DNA from: Glaciecola sp.
GTDB taxonomy: Bacteria; Pseudomonadota; Gammaproteobacteria; Enterobacterales; Alteromonadaceae
Direction: 5' to 3'
DNA: 60,883 nucleotides
NCBI GenBank assembly: GCA_029251505.1
Contig: JAQXDG010000009.1
Location: forward strand, 1 to 60,883
Both the position numbers and the translations under genes were made by a program. The notes below the pieces were generated by a model, which did no database searches, was not told the origin of the DNA, and saw nothing but the letters and a program-made list of their open reading frames with translations. This document shows positions 46,476-55,408 of the stretch, piece by piece (the stretch's first letter is position 1; every line of letters begins with the position of its first letter).

Positions 46476-47146
46476 ATAAACGTACTGATCTGCGCTAGTG
46501 ATTTTTTATTTCGAGCATGTTCTGGTACGGTGGCATTCGCCGCTGGATAGCCAGCAATAATCAACATGTAAGGTCGCTCATCTTCTGGGCGTCCACATAT
46601 TTTAGTTAAAAATGACATGGGTTTTGGGGTGTGAGTTAACGTCACTAAACCGGATTGATGTAGGGCTGTGATCAGCATTCCCGTCGCAATCCCGACTGAT
46701 TCATGAACATAATAATTTGTGTGTTTTTCACCTGCCTGCACGCCGCCTTTCTTTTGACTAAAAATAGCAATGAGCCAAGGTGCATGCGCTAAATACGGTT
46801 TTTGTGCATCGGTACCTAAAGGCTTTAATGCATTGATCCATTCGTCGCCAGCGCGTCCGGCATAAAAGGCCTGTTCGTGGGCTTCAGCAGCATCTCTAAC
46901 TTGGCGTTTAATGTCATTATCCTGCATCGCAACAAAATGCCAAGGTTGATGATTAGCGCCACTCGGTGCGGTGCCTGCCGCTCTAATACAGTTTTCGATA
47001 ATAGATTGTGGGACATCGCGGTCGCTAAACTGACGGATACTATGGCGTCGTTGCATTGATGCATAAAATTCTGCGGATCGCGCAATCATTTCGTCAACGG
47101 GGTATTCGATAAAGTCAGATAGGGGCGTGTTGGCGTGAGTTTTCAT
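46472..47146 (-). CDS. Iodotyrosine-deiodinase-like nitroreductase-family flavoprotein
   Basis: FMN-dependent protein of the nitroreductase superfamily, 224 aa. RRHSIRQFSDRDVP and AGTAPSGANHQPWHFV bind FMN. The active-site lid carries E91, Y95 (HEQAFYAGR) and K116 (TDAQKPYL), the Glu-Tyr-Lys set that holds the halotyrosine zwitterion in iodotyrosine deiodinases. The later HYY/ES, THTPKPM and GYPAANATVP segments also follow the human enzyme. So a reductive dehalogenase of iodo- or bromotyrosine is more likely than a plain nitroreductase. It is transcribed apart from its neighbours. Confidence 0.85.
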   Translation of the reverse strand: MKTHANTPLSDFIEYPVDEMIARSAEFYASMQRRHSIRQFSDRDVPQSIIENCIRAAGTAPSGANHQPWHFVAMQDNDIKRQVRDAAEAHEQAFYAGRAGDEWINALKPLGTDAQKPYLAHAPWLIAIFSQKKGGVQAGEKHTNYYVHESVGIATGMLITALHQSGLVTLTHTPKPMSFLTKICGRPEDERPYMLIIAGYPAANATVPEHARNKKSLAQISTFI

Positions 47147-47181
47147 AAGTCGCTTCTTTTTATTTTTTAAAATAATAACAT

Positions 47182-47213
47182 AAAAAAGGCCACCTATTAA
47201 TTAGGCAGCCTTT
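47182..47213 (-). terminator. Rho-independent terminator of the M3 peptidase gene
   Basis: On the minus strand AAAGGC-TG-CCTA pairs with TAGG-TG-GCCTTT (arms between 47185 and 47213), followed by a T run (read from 47187 downwards). It ends the peptidase transcript before the deiodinase-like gene. Confidence 0.85.
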
Positions 47214-47243
47214 GTCTGGTTGAAAGCGAGGTTATTGCTCAGT

Positions 47244-49451
47244 CTATTTATCTGATTTTTTATCCGCTTTAGGCACTGGGAATCCACGATCACGCATCAA
47301 GGCTTCCACGTTGGCATCACGTCCACGGAACGCACGGTATGCATCCGCTGGATCCATCGCATTACGCACAGCAAATAGATATTTAACTAAACGGTCAGCG
47401 ACATCTTTATCGTAAAAGCCACCTGGCGCTTGGGCAAAGGCTTCTGCCGCATCAGAGGTTAATACTTCGGCCCACATGTAACCATAATAGGCTGCTGCAT
47501 AGCCTTCACCAGAGAATATATGACCAAAATGCGTGGTTCTATGGCGCATGACGATTTCTTCCGGCATACCCAATTTAGTGAGCTCTTCACGTTCAAAAGT
47601 GTCGAGATCAATTAACGCTGGGTCAGTCGTGTGATACTTTAAATCCATGATGGCAGAAGCCATATATTCAGTGGTTTTAAAGCCTTCATTAAACGTCGCC
47701 GCTTGTTTGATTTTGTTAACTAACTCAGCAGGGATCGGCTCACCTGTTTCATAATGAACGAGGTAATTGTTAATCACTTCATCGGTCAGTAACCAACGCT
47801 CAAGTAGCTGCGATTGAAACTCAGTATAATCGCGTACACCACTATGAGAAGAGGGATAAGCAACGTCAGAGGCTAAGAAATGCAATGCATGACCAAATTC
47901 ATGGAAATACGTTTCTGCGTCGTCCCAAGAAATAAGTGACGGTTCGCCTTCAGCGCCTTTGACAAAGTTAGAGTTGTTGGATGATAAGACATTGGTTTCA
48001 CCATCAAATGTAGTGTATGAACGATAATACGTCGCCCAAGCACCAGAGCGTTTTCCTTGACGTGCGAACGGGTCAAGATACCATAAACCAATATTGTCAC
48101 CGGTGGTCTTATCGTTGACTTCCCATACTTTCACATCTTCATGCCATACTGGTACGCTGCCTTCTGCAACCGGCGTAAATGAGAAATTGAATAAACGACC
48201 GGCGACATAGAACATCGCTTCACGTAATTTATCCAATTGTAGATATTGTTTTACTTCGTCAGAATCCAGCGCATATTTGGCTTTACGCACTTTTTCAGCA
48301 TAATAGCGATAATCCCAAGGGGCAATCGTGATATCTGCGCCTTCCGCATCAGCGATAGCCTGCATGTCAGCGACTTCTTCATCAACCCGAGCAAGGGCTG
48401 CCGGCCAGACTTTGTTCATTAAGTCCATGGCGTTTTGTGGCGTTTTCGCCATGCGATCTTGTAACCGCCACTGTGCATAATTATCAAAACCGAGTAATTG
48501 CACACGTTCATGACGTAACGTTAAGATTTGTTTAATGATGTCACTATTATCGAATTCATCACCATTATCGCCACGTGAGTAATAGGTATTCCACACTTTT
48601 TCACGCAGTTCACGATTATCCGAATACGTTAAAAACGGGTCCATTGACGAACGTGTGTTGGTAATGGCGTATTTGCCTTCTTCACCGCGTTGAGCGGCCG
48701 CTGCAGCCGATGCTTTAACAAACGACTCTGGTAAACCGGATAGTTGGTCTTTGCTAATATAGGTGACGTAACTTTCTTCGTCATTTAAGACGTTATTACC
48801 GAATTTAGTATGCAGCTCGGCTAATTTTTTATTAATTTCAGCAGTACGTTTTTGTCCAGCTTCATCCAATAAAATACCGCTACGGACAAATCCTTCAAAA
48901 GAAGACTTAACTATTCGCTGCTGTTCAAGGTTTAAAGTTTGATATTCAGCGCCTTCATATATCGCTTTGACGCGTTCGAATAACGCTTTGTTTTGGGAAA
49001 TTTTGCTGCTGAACTCAGACAGTTTTGGGCTTAATTCGCGTTGGATCTCACGAAATTCTGGGCTGGACATGTTGGATGACCAAATTCCCCAATAGGTAAA
49101 TACATTATCTAAGACTTTGCCTGCTCGTTCCATCGCCGCGAAGGTATTGTCAAAGTTTGGCGTTGCTGGATTAGTGGCAATTGCGTCGATTTCAGCGAGT
49201 TGTAGTACCATGCCTTGCTCGACAGCGGATTTTAATCCGGACAAGTCCATTTTATCAAACGCAGGTACGCCTTCATATGGGCCTTGGAAATCTTGCATTA
49301 AAATCGATGAAGAGACATCTGTAGTAGCACTTGGAGCGCTGATGACAGACTCAGTCGCGGGTGTAGTGGTGGTCGTATCAGGTTTATCAGAACAGCCTGA
49401 TAAACCAATCACTATCGCAGCAGAAAGTACTGAAAGTAAGGGTTTGTTCAT
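47244..49451 (-). CDS. M3-family zinc metallopeptidase, lipoprotein (Dcp-like)
   Basis: Oligopeptidase of family M3 (peptidyl-dipeptidase Dcp / oligopeptidase A type), 735 aa. Lipoprotein signal with lipobox LSGC (Cys20), followed by a Thr/Ser-rich linker, so it acts in the periplasm. Zinc site HEFGH at 517-521 (H517, E518, H521) with the third ligand E544 in DYTEFQSQLLE. It would degrade short peptides to dipeptides for uptake. It has its own terminator. Confidence 0.93.
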   Translation of the reverse strand: MNKPLLSVLSAAIVIGLSGCSDKPDTTTTTPATESVISAPSATTDVSSSILMQDFQGPYEGVPAFDKMDLSGLKSAVEQGMVLQLAEIDAIATNPATPNFDNTFAAMERAGKVLDNVFTYWGIWSSNMSSPEFREIQRELSPKLSEFSSKISQNKALFERVKAIYEGAEYQTLNLEQQRIVKSSFEGFVRSGILLDEAGQKRTAEINKKLAELHTKFGNNVLNDEESYVTYISKDQLSGLPESFVKASAAAAAQRGEEGKYAITNTRSSMDPFLTYSDNRELREKVWNTYYSRGDNGDEFDNSDIIKQILTLRHERVQLLGFDNYAQWRLQDRMAKTPQNAMDLMNKVWPAALARVDEEVADMQAIADAEGADITIAPWDYRYYAEKVRKAKYALDSDEVKQYLQLDKLREAMFYVAGRLFNFSFTPVAEGSVPVWHEDVKVWEVNDKTTGDNIGLWYLDPFARQGKRSGAWATYYRSYTTFDGETNVLSSNNSNFVKGAEGEPSLISWDDAETYFHEFGHALHFLASDVAYPSSHSGVRDYTEFQSQLLERWLLTDEVINNYLVHYETGEPIPAELVNKIKQAATFNEGFKTTEYMASAIMDLKYHTTDPALIDLDTFEREELTKLGMPEEIVMRHRTTHFGHIFSGEGYAAAYYGYMWAEVLTSDAAEAFAQAPGGFYDKDVADRLVKYLFAVRNAMDPADAYRAFRGRDANVEALMRDRGFPVPKADKKSDK

Positions 49452-49574
49452 ATTTGTTTTCCATCGTTAATATTATTGTTTTTACGATGTATACAATATG
49501 AAATACTGAGCCTATTTGCAAACTTTTAGGACAATTATAGGGGGCTACATTTTAGCCATTGCTCAACCCTGCAT

Positions 49575-50429
49575 TTAAGCGAAAACGATGGTTTTGTTTT
49601 TGTCGATCATGACGCGATCTTCTAAGTGATAACGCAAGCCATTGGCGAGTGCGGTTTTTTCGCAATCACGTCCTTTACGTACCATATCTTGGGCTGCGTC
49701 ACTGTGCGAAATTCGCATCACTTGTTGTTCAATAATAGGGCCTTCATCCAAATCTGAAGTAACATAATGACAGGTTGCGCCGATTAATTTAACGCCGCGA
49801 TCATAGGCTTGCTGATACGGTTTTGCGCCTGCAAATGATGGTAAGAAACTGTGATGAATATTGATGGCACTGCCATGCCATTTTTCACACATGTGTTGCG
49901 GTAAAATTTGCATAAAACGTGCTAATACCACCGTGTCAATATGGTAAGTTGCGAGTGTATCTTCAATTTGCGCAAAGGCATTGGCCTTGTCCTGATTTTT
50001 AAAATCAACGAACACAAACGGGACTTTATACCATGCAGCGATGTCGGCGATTTTTTCATGATTAGCGATAATACAAGGAATATCACAGTTGAGTTCACCG
50101 GTATGCCAACGATGCAAAATATCTGCTAAGCAATGAGTTTCGTGGCTGGCTAATAATGCAACTTTAGGCAGACTTGCAGGATCAGATATCTTCCATTCCA
50201 TATTAAATTTATTAGCAATGGGGGTAAATGCGGCTTCAAAGGTTGCCATGTCTAAGTCGACAGAGTCGGCTTGAATTTCATGGCGCATAAAAAAGCGCTT
50301 AGTCGTTAAATCAGTATGGTGATTCGCTTCGAGAATGGTGGCGCCGTATTGAGCTAAAAACTGGGAAACTTGCGCGACAAGGCCAACTTGGTCAGGACAT
50401 TGAATGGTGAGTCGAAAAGAATGCTGCAT
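49575..50429 (-). CDS. purU: Formyltetrahydrofolate deformylase
   Basis: Hydrolyses 10-formyl-THF to formate and THF, balancing one-carbon pools and feeding formate to PurT. An ACT domain occupies about 1-80 (FRLTIQCPDQVGLVAQVSQFL). The formyltransferase-type domain includes ANHEKIADIA and the catalytic Asn-His-Asp region (INIHHSFLPSFAGAKPYQQA, then TSDLDEGPII). 284 aa against 280 in E. coli. The 123 bp between it and the M3 gene hold nothing evident. Confidence 0.95.
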   Translation of the reverse strand: MQHSFRLTIQCPDQVGLVAQVSQFLAQYGATILEANHHTDLTTKRFFMRHEIQADSVDLDMATFEAAFTPIANKFNMEWKISDPASLPKVALLASHETHCLADILHRWHTGELNCDIPCIIANHEKIADIAAWYKVPFVFVDFKNQDKANAFAQIEDTLATYHIDTVVLARFMQILPQHMCEKWHGSAINIHHSFLPSFAGAKPYQQAYDRGVKLIGATCHYVTSDLDEGPIIEQQVMRISHSDAAQDMVRKGRDCEKTALANGLRYHLEDRVMIDKNKTIVFA

Positions 50430-50565
50430 GTAAAAATTCCATTAAAACAATAATCTAAATAAACATTAACCGTATGTTATCACGGTTAACTCAGTTTGGT
50501 TATCTACAATATGACGCAAAATTTTCCCTAGGAAAATCATGTCCTTTTAAAGGGTCTCGAAAATC

Positions 50566-50865
50566 CTACGGGATAATATTCTTAGTATGTGAGCCATCGT
50601 TAGTGAAGGACTCATGATTGATATATTTCACACCAGAAGATCCTGAAACCGATTCATACAAACTAAACGTATTAAATTCACAGGTGATATTAGGTTGAAA
50701 CAAAGGAACACTGGGTACGTTAACTTTTCGTTGTAGTGTGACATGAGGCCGAAAAGGACGCTTTTCTATAGGAAAATGCTTGCATCGATAATTGTGTCAA
50801 TCCTTCATGTAAATTTTTGAAATATAGATAATACACAAAATTTTATTAAGCGACTCCCACTAATG
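50566..50865 (-). pseudogene. thpR: Decayed thpR (RNA 2',3'-cyclic phosphodiesterase) remnant
   Basis: Read leftward, about 70 codons up to TAG at 50566-50568 encode PIEKRPFRPHVTLQRKV and on to NIIP. This is the second HxTx motif and C-terminal part of a ThpR/LigT 2H phosphoesterase. Just upstream an in-frame TGA interrupts it, while another frame continues with FKNLHEGLTQL, which fits the preceding helix. So there is at least one frameshift, and the N-terminal half with the first HxTx motif is missing. It occupies most of the 560-bp gap between purU and phaB. Confidence 0.7.
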
Positions 50866-50881
50866 TCGTATAAAAAATAAC

Positions 50882-50989
50882 CGCTCATTAAGCGTACAAT
50901 ATCGGAACGATTTGCGAATGTCAGTTATTTTTACAATGATGATTTAGCATTACGTCATCATTATTCTAGTTGAGTTAAGGAGAGTTCAA
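50882..50989 (+). promoter_or_regulatory. phaB upstream region with two inverted repeats
   Basis: CGCT/AGCG (about 50883-50894) and AATGATGA/TCATCATT (50935-50942, 50955-50962) are inverted repeats in front of phaB, and AAGGAG precedes the ATG. They may be an operator or leader hairpin; no known regulator motif is recognised. Confidence 0.4.
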
Positions 50990-51712
50990 ATGGCACGAGT
51001 TGCTTTAGTTACAGGTGGTACACGCGGAATTGGTGAGGCGATATGCCTTAAATTAAACGGATTAGGTTACACTGTATTAGCAAACTACGGTGGTAATGAT
51101 CAAGCAGCAAAAGAATTTACAGAGCGCACAGGTATTGCGGCAATGAAATTTGATGTATCAGATTTTGATACTACCGCTGCTGCAATTAAACAAATTGAAA
51201 ATGATTATGGTCCAGTTGAAGTGTTAATCAACAACGCGGGGATTACGCGTGACGGGACGATGCACCGTATGTCGTTCGAACAATGGGATGCAGTTATTCA
51301 AACTAACCTTGCGTCTTGTTTTAATACTTGCCGTGCCGTTATCGAAGGGATGCGTGAGCGTAACTTTGGACGTATTGTTAATGTCGGTTCAGTCAACGGT
51401 CAAGCTGGTCAATACGGTCAAGTGAACTATGCGGCTGCTAAGTCTGGTATTCATGGTTTTACAAAAGCACTAGCACTAGAAGGTGCGGCTAAAGGGATTA
51501 CGGTCAATGCGATTGCCCCAGGATATGTTGATACTGATATGGTTCGAGCTGTACCTGAAGAAGTGTTAACTAAGATCATCCGTACTATACCTGTAGGCCG
51601 TCTAGGTCGTCCAGAAGACATCGCTAACAGCGTGGCATTCTTAGTGGATGATGAGTCAGGCTTTATTACCGGATCTACGTTGTCGATCAACGGCGGCCAG
51701 CATATGTACTAA
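50990..51712 (+). CDS. phaB: Acetoacetyl-CoA reductase
   Basis: NADPH-dependent SDR making (R)-3-hydroxybutyryl-CoA, the PHB monomer. TGGTRGIGEA (NADP binding), NNAGITRDGTMHRM, the catalytic Ser-Tyr-Lys in VGSVNGQAGQYGQVNYAAAKSG and the C-terminal SINGGQHMY closely follow PhaB of Cupriavidus. 240 aa. It is the only rightward gene of the PHB region; phaA is not in the window. NADPH could come from the transhydrogenase encoded at 56212-59018. Confidence 0.95.
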   Translation: MARVALVTGGTRGIGEAICLKLNGLGYTVLANYGGNDQAAKEFTERTGIAAMKFDVSDFDTTAAAIKQIENDYGPVEVLINNAGITRDGTMHRMSFEQWDAVIQTNLASCFNTCRAVIEGMRERNFGRIVNVGSVNGQAGQYGQVNYAAAKSGIHGFTKALALEGAAKGITVNAIAPGYVDTDMVRAVPEEVLTKIIRTIPVGRLGRPEDIANSVAFLVDDESGFITGSTLSINGGQHMY

Positions 51713-51725
51713 GCTGAATAAATAA

Positions 51726-51769
51726 ATGGGGTCAGAGCCGAATTTATTTATTCGGCTCTGACCCCATTA
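51726..51769. repeat. Perfect 19-bp inverted repeat (GGGGTCAGAGCC type)
   Basis: AATGGGGTCAGAGCCGAAT and its exact complement ATTCGGCTCTGACCCCATT surround a 6-base loop (positions good to about one base). The sequence type is that of dispersed REP-like elements common in gammaproteobacteria. It separates phaB from the convergent transglycosylase gene, may act as a terminator, and supplies the last codons of that gene. Confidence 0.85.
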
Positions 51770-52964
51770 AAATAGCAGCCTTTTTAAATACTTCTGGGTG
51801 AGCAAACCCATCCGCAATCATATCGTTATCCAATTGAAATTCACGGATCGCAGCGCGTGTACCTGAACCAATAATCCCATCAATTCCGCTAATAGCATAA
51901 CCTAACTGCTGTAAATGCCGCTGCAATGTTTTTGCTTGTTCACGTAAGATTGGCTGACTGTCAGGAAATGGAGTGACCAATCCTGGTGCATCATTGATTT
52001 GTTCAGCAAGTTTACCTACGGCAATAGCGTATGATTGGGAATTATTCCAACGCATGATGATATTGAAGTTTTGATACGCTAAAAATATCGGTCCATTGTA
52101 GCCTGAAGGTACAACCACAGAGGCTAAATAATCAATATCAGGTAAGGCGTGACCATAAATCGTAGTGACACCTTGAGTGCGCCAAAACGATAGCGGTTTT
52201 TTGATTTTTCGATCGGCTAACGCATAATCAAAGTTTGCAGGTAACGTAATTTCACGTCCCCAGCGAAAGCCCGGTTCCCAGCCTAATTGATGTAAAAAAT
52301 TAGCAGCCGATGCCAGTGCATCTTGCTCTGAATTAAAAAGATCGATAGAGCCATCACCATCGCCATCAATAGCATATTGAGCATAAGTTGTGGGCATAAA
52401 CTGCGTATGACCCATCGCACCAGCCCAAGAGCCTTTCATCGTCGCAACATCTAAAGACTGCGTTTGAATGATATCTAATACAGTTAATAACTCTTTAGAA
52501 AAAAAGGTTTTGCGGCGAGGCTCGCACGCTAGAGTAGCTAACGCATCGATGGTTGGGATCTTGCCTTTGTAATTACCAAAGTTAGTTTCTAAGCCCCAAA
52601 ACGACATTAGGTATTGTCCAGGTACACCATATTTATCGGTTAACGTACGTAAAAAAGCTTTATGCTCGGCGAATTTTTTTTGCCCAGTACTGATGCGCCA
52701 GTCATTGACTCGCTTGCTGTAATAATCGGCAAATGTAGCCAAAAACTCAGGCTGGTTGCGGTCAAGTTTGACGACTTGAGCACGTTGTTGAGCTGTTTTT
52801 AAGGTGATATCTAAGGTGTTTTGTGTGATGCCTTGGTTCAAGGCTTGCTGAGATAGCGACGCAATACATTGAGAAAAATCAGTTTGCGCATGGCTTACAA
52901 AACTCATGCTTAAGGTGGTGACGAGTGCTAATACACTGTGGGAAAACTTCATGCGCGATCTCAT
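51744..52964 (-). CDS. Lytic murein transglycosylase (MltB family) with peptidoglycan-binding domain
   Basis: Periplasmic lytic transglycosylase cleaving peptidoglycan to anhydromuropeptides. A signal peptide ends at SHAQ (about 26). The SLT_2 domain has the catalytic Glu in LMSFWGLETNFG (E126), followed by GAMGHTQFMPTTYAQYAIDGDGDG. A C-terminal PG_binding_1 domain follows (LQRHLQQLGYAISGIDGIIGSGTRAAIREFQ). 406 aa. The last residues (MGSEPNK) are encoded by an arm of the adjacent repeat. ATG 52952 is an alternative start. Confidence 0.93.
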   Translation of the reverse strand: MRSRMKFSHSVLALVTTLSMSFVSHAQTDFSQCIASLSQQALNQGITQNTLDITLKTAQQRAQVVKLDRNQPEFLATFADYYSKRVNDWRISTGQKKFAEHKAFLRTLTDKYGVPGQYLMSFWGLETNFGNYKGKIPTIDALATLACEPRRKTFFSKELLTVLDIIQTQSLDVATMKGSWAGAMGHTQFMPTTYAQYAIDGDGDGSIDLFNSEQDALASAANFLHQLGWEPGFRWGREITLPANFDYALADRKIKKPLSFWRTQGVTTIYGHALPDIDYLASVVVPSGYNGPIFLAYQNFNIIMRWNNSQSYAIAVGKLAEQINDAPGLVTPFPDSQPILREQAKTLQRHLQQLGYAISGIDGIIGSGTRAAIREFQLDNDMIADGFAHPEVFKKAAILMGSEPNK

Positions 52965-53016
52965 TCCGGAAAAGTATCATTATAGTACGAGATTTTGCAT
53001 GAAGTTTCACATAGAT

Positions 53017-54243
53017 TTATGAATTATCGTATTTCTGGATAAATTCAGTGACGAGTGGACGAATGTGTTTACGAAATTTCGACCCACTAAAAATGCCATA
53101 GTGCCCAGCTCCTTGTTGTACATGGTGTTTACGCATATTTTTAGGAATGTTTTTACAAATATCTTGTGCCGCTTCAGTTTGTTTTAAGCCACAGATATCA
53201 TCATCAGCACCTTCAACGGTCAGTAATGCAGTGTTATCTATCGCATTAAAGTCGACAGTCTTACCTTGATAAGTAATTGTGCCTTGAGCTAACTCATTGT
53301 TTTTGAAAATCCGTTCAATGGTTTCCAAATAAAACTCTGCAGGGATATCTAATACTGCCATGTATTCATCATAAAATGCACGAAAACGATCGGTATCTTC
53401 CGTTTCACCCATCAACATATTTTGGAAAAAATTCATGTATTTTTTGTTGTGAGATTCTTGGTTCATGGAAATAAACCCACCCAACTGCATAAACCCTGGG
53501 TAGACTTTGCGGCCTTCGCCTGGATATCCATATGGGACATTCATTATCGCCACATTAGTAAACCAACTCATTGGCCTTTCTTGCGCAAAATCATTCACTC
53601 TAGTAGGATTTTGTGTTGGATCAATTGGACCTGCCATCAAGGTTAATGATGTTGGTGTCGCTTTGTCTTTATTTTGGGCCATCACAGCAGTTGCAATCAA
53701 CGCTTGAACGGTGGGTTGACATATCGCAATCAAATGAGTGTCTTCACCCAAAAACTGCATAAATTCAATTAGGTATGTCACATAACAATCGAAGGAAAAA
53801 GGTCCTTCAGATAATGGCACTTCTCGCGCGTCTGCCCAGTCTGTAATATAGACTTCATGGTCAGGCAATAACGCTTCCACTGTACCTTTTAATAGCGTAG
53901 CAAAATGACCTGATAAAGGCGCCACGAGTAATACTTTGTGGCTGTCGGTTTTACCCAAGCGGTTAAAGTGAATCAAATCACAAAACGGTTTAGCTAAGGC
54001 GATTTCTTCACGAACTAAAAATACCTTGTCATCAATTTCAACTTCATCGATATTAAACCCAACCTTATCGTAACGGCGGGTTAAGCGCATGGCAGTTTCT
54101 AACGACGCTTTCGTGAGTTTTCCTGGCCATGTTTTTCCAAATAGGTTAGCAGGGTGACTCGTCAAATCGTTCATAAGGCTTAAGCCTTCATGCATGATTT
54201 GTGCTGAACGCGTCAGATATTCATATGCTTGATAATGACTCAT
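53017..54243 (-). CDS. phaZ: Intracellular PHB depolymerase PhaZ
   Basis: Mobilises native PHB granules. Alpha/beta hydrolase fold with the Cys nucleophile of the i-PhaZ family in AICQPTVQ (C175), an Asp in VEGADDDICG (about 347-349) and the His in GAGHYGIFSG (H381). ATG 54243 (MSHYQAYEY) is used since AGAGG is seven bases before it; the frame extends to 54309 without a site. About 408 aa. It is transcribed leftward after the phasins, beyond a terminator. Confidence 0.93.
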   Translation of the reverse strand: MSHYQAYEYLTRSAQIMHEGLSLMNDLTSHPANLFGKTWPGKLTKASLETAMRLTRRYDKVGFNIDEVEIDDKVFLVREEIALAKPFCDLIHFNRLGKTDSHKVLLVAPLSGHFATLLKGTVEALLPDHEVYITDWADAREVPLSEGPFSFDCYVTYLIEFMQFLGEDTHLIAICQPTVQALIATAVMAQNKDKATPTSLTLMAGPIDPTQNPTRVNDFAQERPMSWFTNVAIMNVPYGYPGEGRKVYPGFMQLGGFISMNQESHNKKYMNFFQNMLMGETEDTDRFRAFYDEYMAVLDIPAEFYLETIERIFKNNELAQGTITYQGKTVDFNAIDNTALLTVEGADDDICGLKQTEAAQDICKNIPKNMRKHHVQQGAGHYGIFSGSKFRKHIRPLVTEFIQKYDNS

Positions 54244-54289
54244 GCAGTATCCTCTGTTTAAAGGTAAATAAGTATCAATAAGATACAAA

Positions 54290-54336
54290 AAAACACTCCG
54301 GTGCAACACTATAAGTAGGTAGCAACGAAGTGTTTT
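54290..54336 (-). terminator. Rho-independent terminator after the phasin gene
   Basis: Read leftward, AAAACACT (54336-54329) pairs with AGTGTTTT (54297-54290) and a T run follows. The long loop contains further partial pairing. It separates the abundant phasin message from phaZ. Confidence 0.7.
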
Positions 54337-54360
54337 GGTATTACTTGTGAGCGTAGCTAA

Positions 54361-54720
54361 TTACTTAGGCACTGCTGCAGTTGCTGCTGTAGCCATCTTG
54401 CTACCAAGATCTTCAGACGCTTCTTTAACAAGTTCAGTGGCTTTCTTTTGAGCCGCAGTAATGACTTCATAAGATTCTTTAGCAGCGTCAGTTACAGTTT
54501 CCTGTAAACCTTCGATGTAGGCTTTTTGCGTTTCCGCTAAAGACATCACATCTTTTTGCTTGCTAGCAGTCTCTACAAAAGACATACCGTCATTTAATAA
54601 GCTAGAAAACAATGCATTTTGCTTTTCAGCGATGTCTTGTAAAGTAGACATGTTTAAGGTTGCAAGTTCAGTTACTGGCTTCATTGATTCTTTAAGTTGA
54701 TCGTTTAATTGTTCAAACAT
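54361..54720 (-). CDS. Phasin (PHB granule-associated protein)
   Basis: Small amphipathic granule-coat protein of 119 aa, mostly helical; MFEQLNDQLKESMKPVTELATLNM and later AQKKATELVKEASEDLG fit the phasin_2 family. GGAG stands seven bases before the ATG. It lies directly downstream of the longer PhaF-like phasin and has its own terminator. Confidence 0.88.
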   Translation of the reverse strand: MFEQLNDQLKESMKPVTELATLNMSTLQDIAEKQNALFSSLLNDGMSFVETASKQKDVMSLAETQKAYIEGLQETVTDAAKESYEVITAAQKKATELVKEASEDLGSKMATAATAAVPK

Positions 54721-54769
54721 GATGTTACTCCGTGTAGTTAAGATAAAAATATAAAATTAAAATTTGTGA

Positions 54770-55408
54770 TTACAGTTTTTTCGCTTCAGCTTTCGCCGGA
54801 GTCGAAGATACGATTGTCGCTGCGGGTGTAGCAACGATTTTCGCTTCAGCTTTCACTGCTGGCTTTGCAATTGGCTTAGCGACAGGTTTGCTTTTTGATT
54901 GTACAGCTGGTTTTGCAGCCGGCTTGCTGGCTGCTTTTACTGCTGGTGTCGCTTTGGCTGCAGGTTTAGCAACGGGTTTAACTTTAGCTTTCTTCGGTGC
55001 AGCTTGCGCAGCAGGCTTGTCAGCTGGAGCTACTGGCTTAATTGGTGCTACAGCGGGTGCTGCGGCATGAGTGGCTGCTGGAACATTCGCAACACTTTCA
55101 TTTAAGCTAGTTTTTAATAAATCTGTGTATTCTTCGCGGATGTTATTCATCGCGCCGTATGTGTCTTTAGATGCATGTGCAAAGCGGTCTTTTAAAGCTT
55201 CAGCATACGAAGTTTGTGCGGCGATAACACCTTTCACTTCGGTTTGCACGCTCATAGACTCAACATACTTCAGACTATCAGCCATAAAACCTGTAAAAAA
55301 TTCTGTTTGCATTTGCGATAACGCTTCCAACCTTTTCGCGTTTAATGCAACAAGCGAATTTACCGGCTGAGACGATTTTTTAACTTGCTCTGAAAATTTA
55401 CCAAACAT
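54770..55408 (-). CDS. PhaF-like phasin with Lys/Ala/Pro-rich tail
   Basis: Phasin of about 212 aa. The N-terminal part (MFGKFSEQVKKSSQPVNSLV and about 110 further residues) is a phasin domain. The C-terminal part (about 125-212) is a low-complexity tail with repeated KPVAKP and KPAAKP units, resembling the histone-H1-like DNA-binding tail of Pseudomonas PhaF, which ties granules to the nucleoid. ATG 55408 is preferred over 55453: GAGGAAAG lies just upstream and the family start motif is MFGK/MFEQ. Confidence 0.85.
   Translation of the reverse strand: MFGKFSEQVKKSSQPVNSLVALNAKRLEALSQMQTEFFTGFMADSLKYVESMSVQTEVKGVIAAQTSYAEALKDRFAHASKDTYGAMNNIREEYTDLLKTSLNESVANVPAATHAAAPAVAPIKPVAPADKPAAQAAPKKAKVKPVAKPAAKATPAVKAASKPAAKPAVQSKSKPVAKPIAKPAVKAEAKIVATPAATIVSSTPAKAEAKKL

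Noticed and set aside
54888-55370. Plus-strand open frames opposite the PhaF-like tail, some looking like hydrophobic membrane proteins.
   Set aside because: They are antisense of the Ala/Lys/Pro repeats; the strong codon pattern, ribosome site and phasin homology lie on the minus strand.
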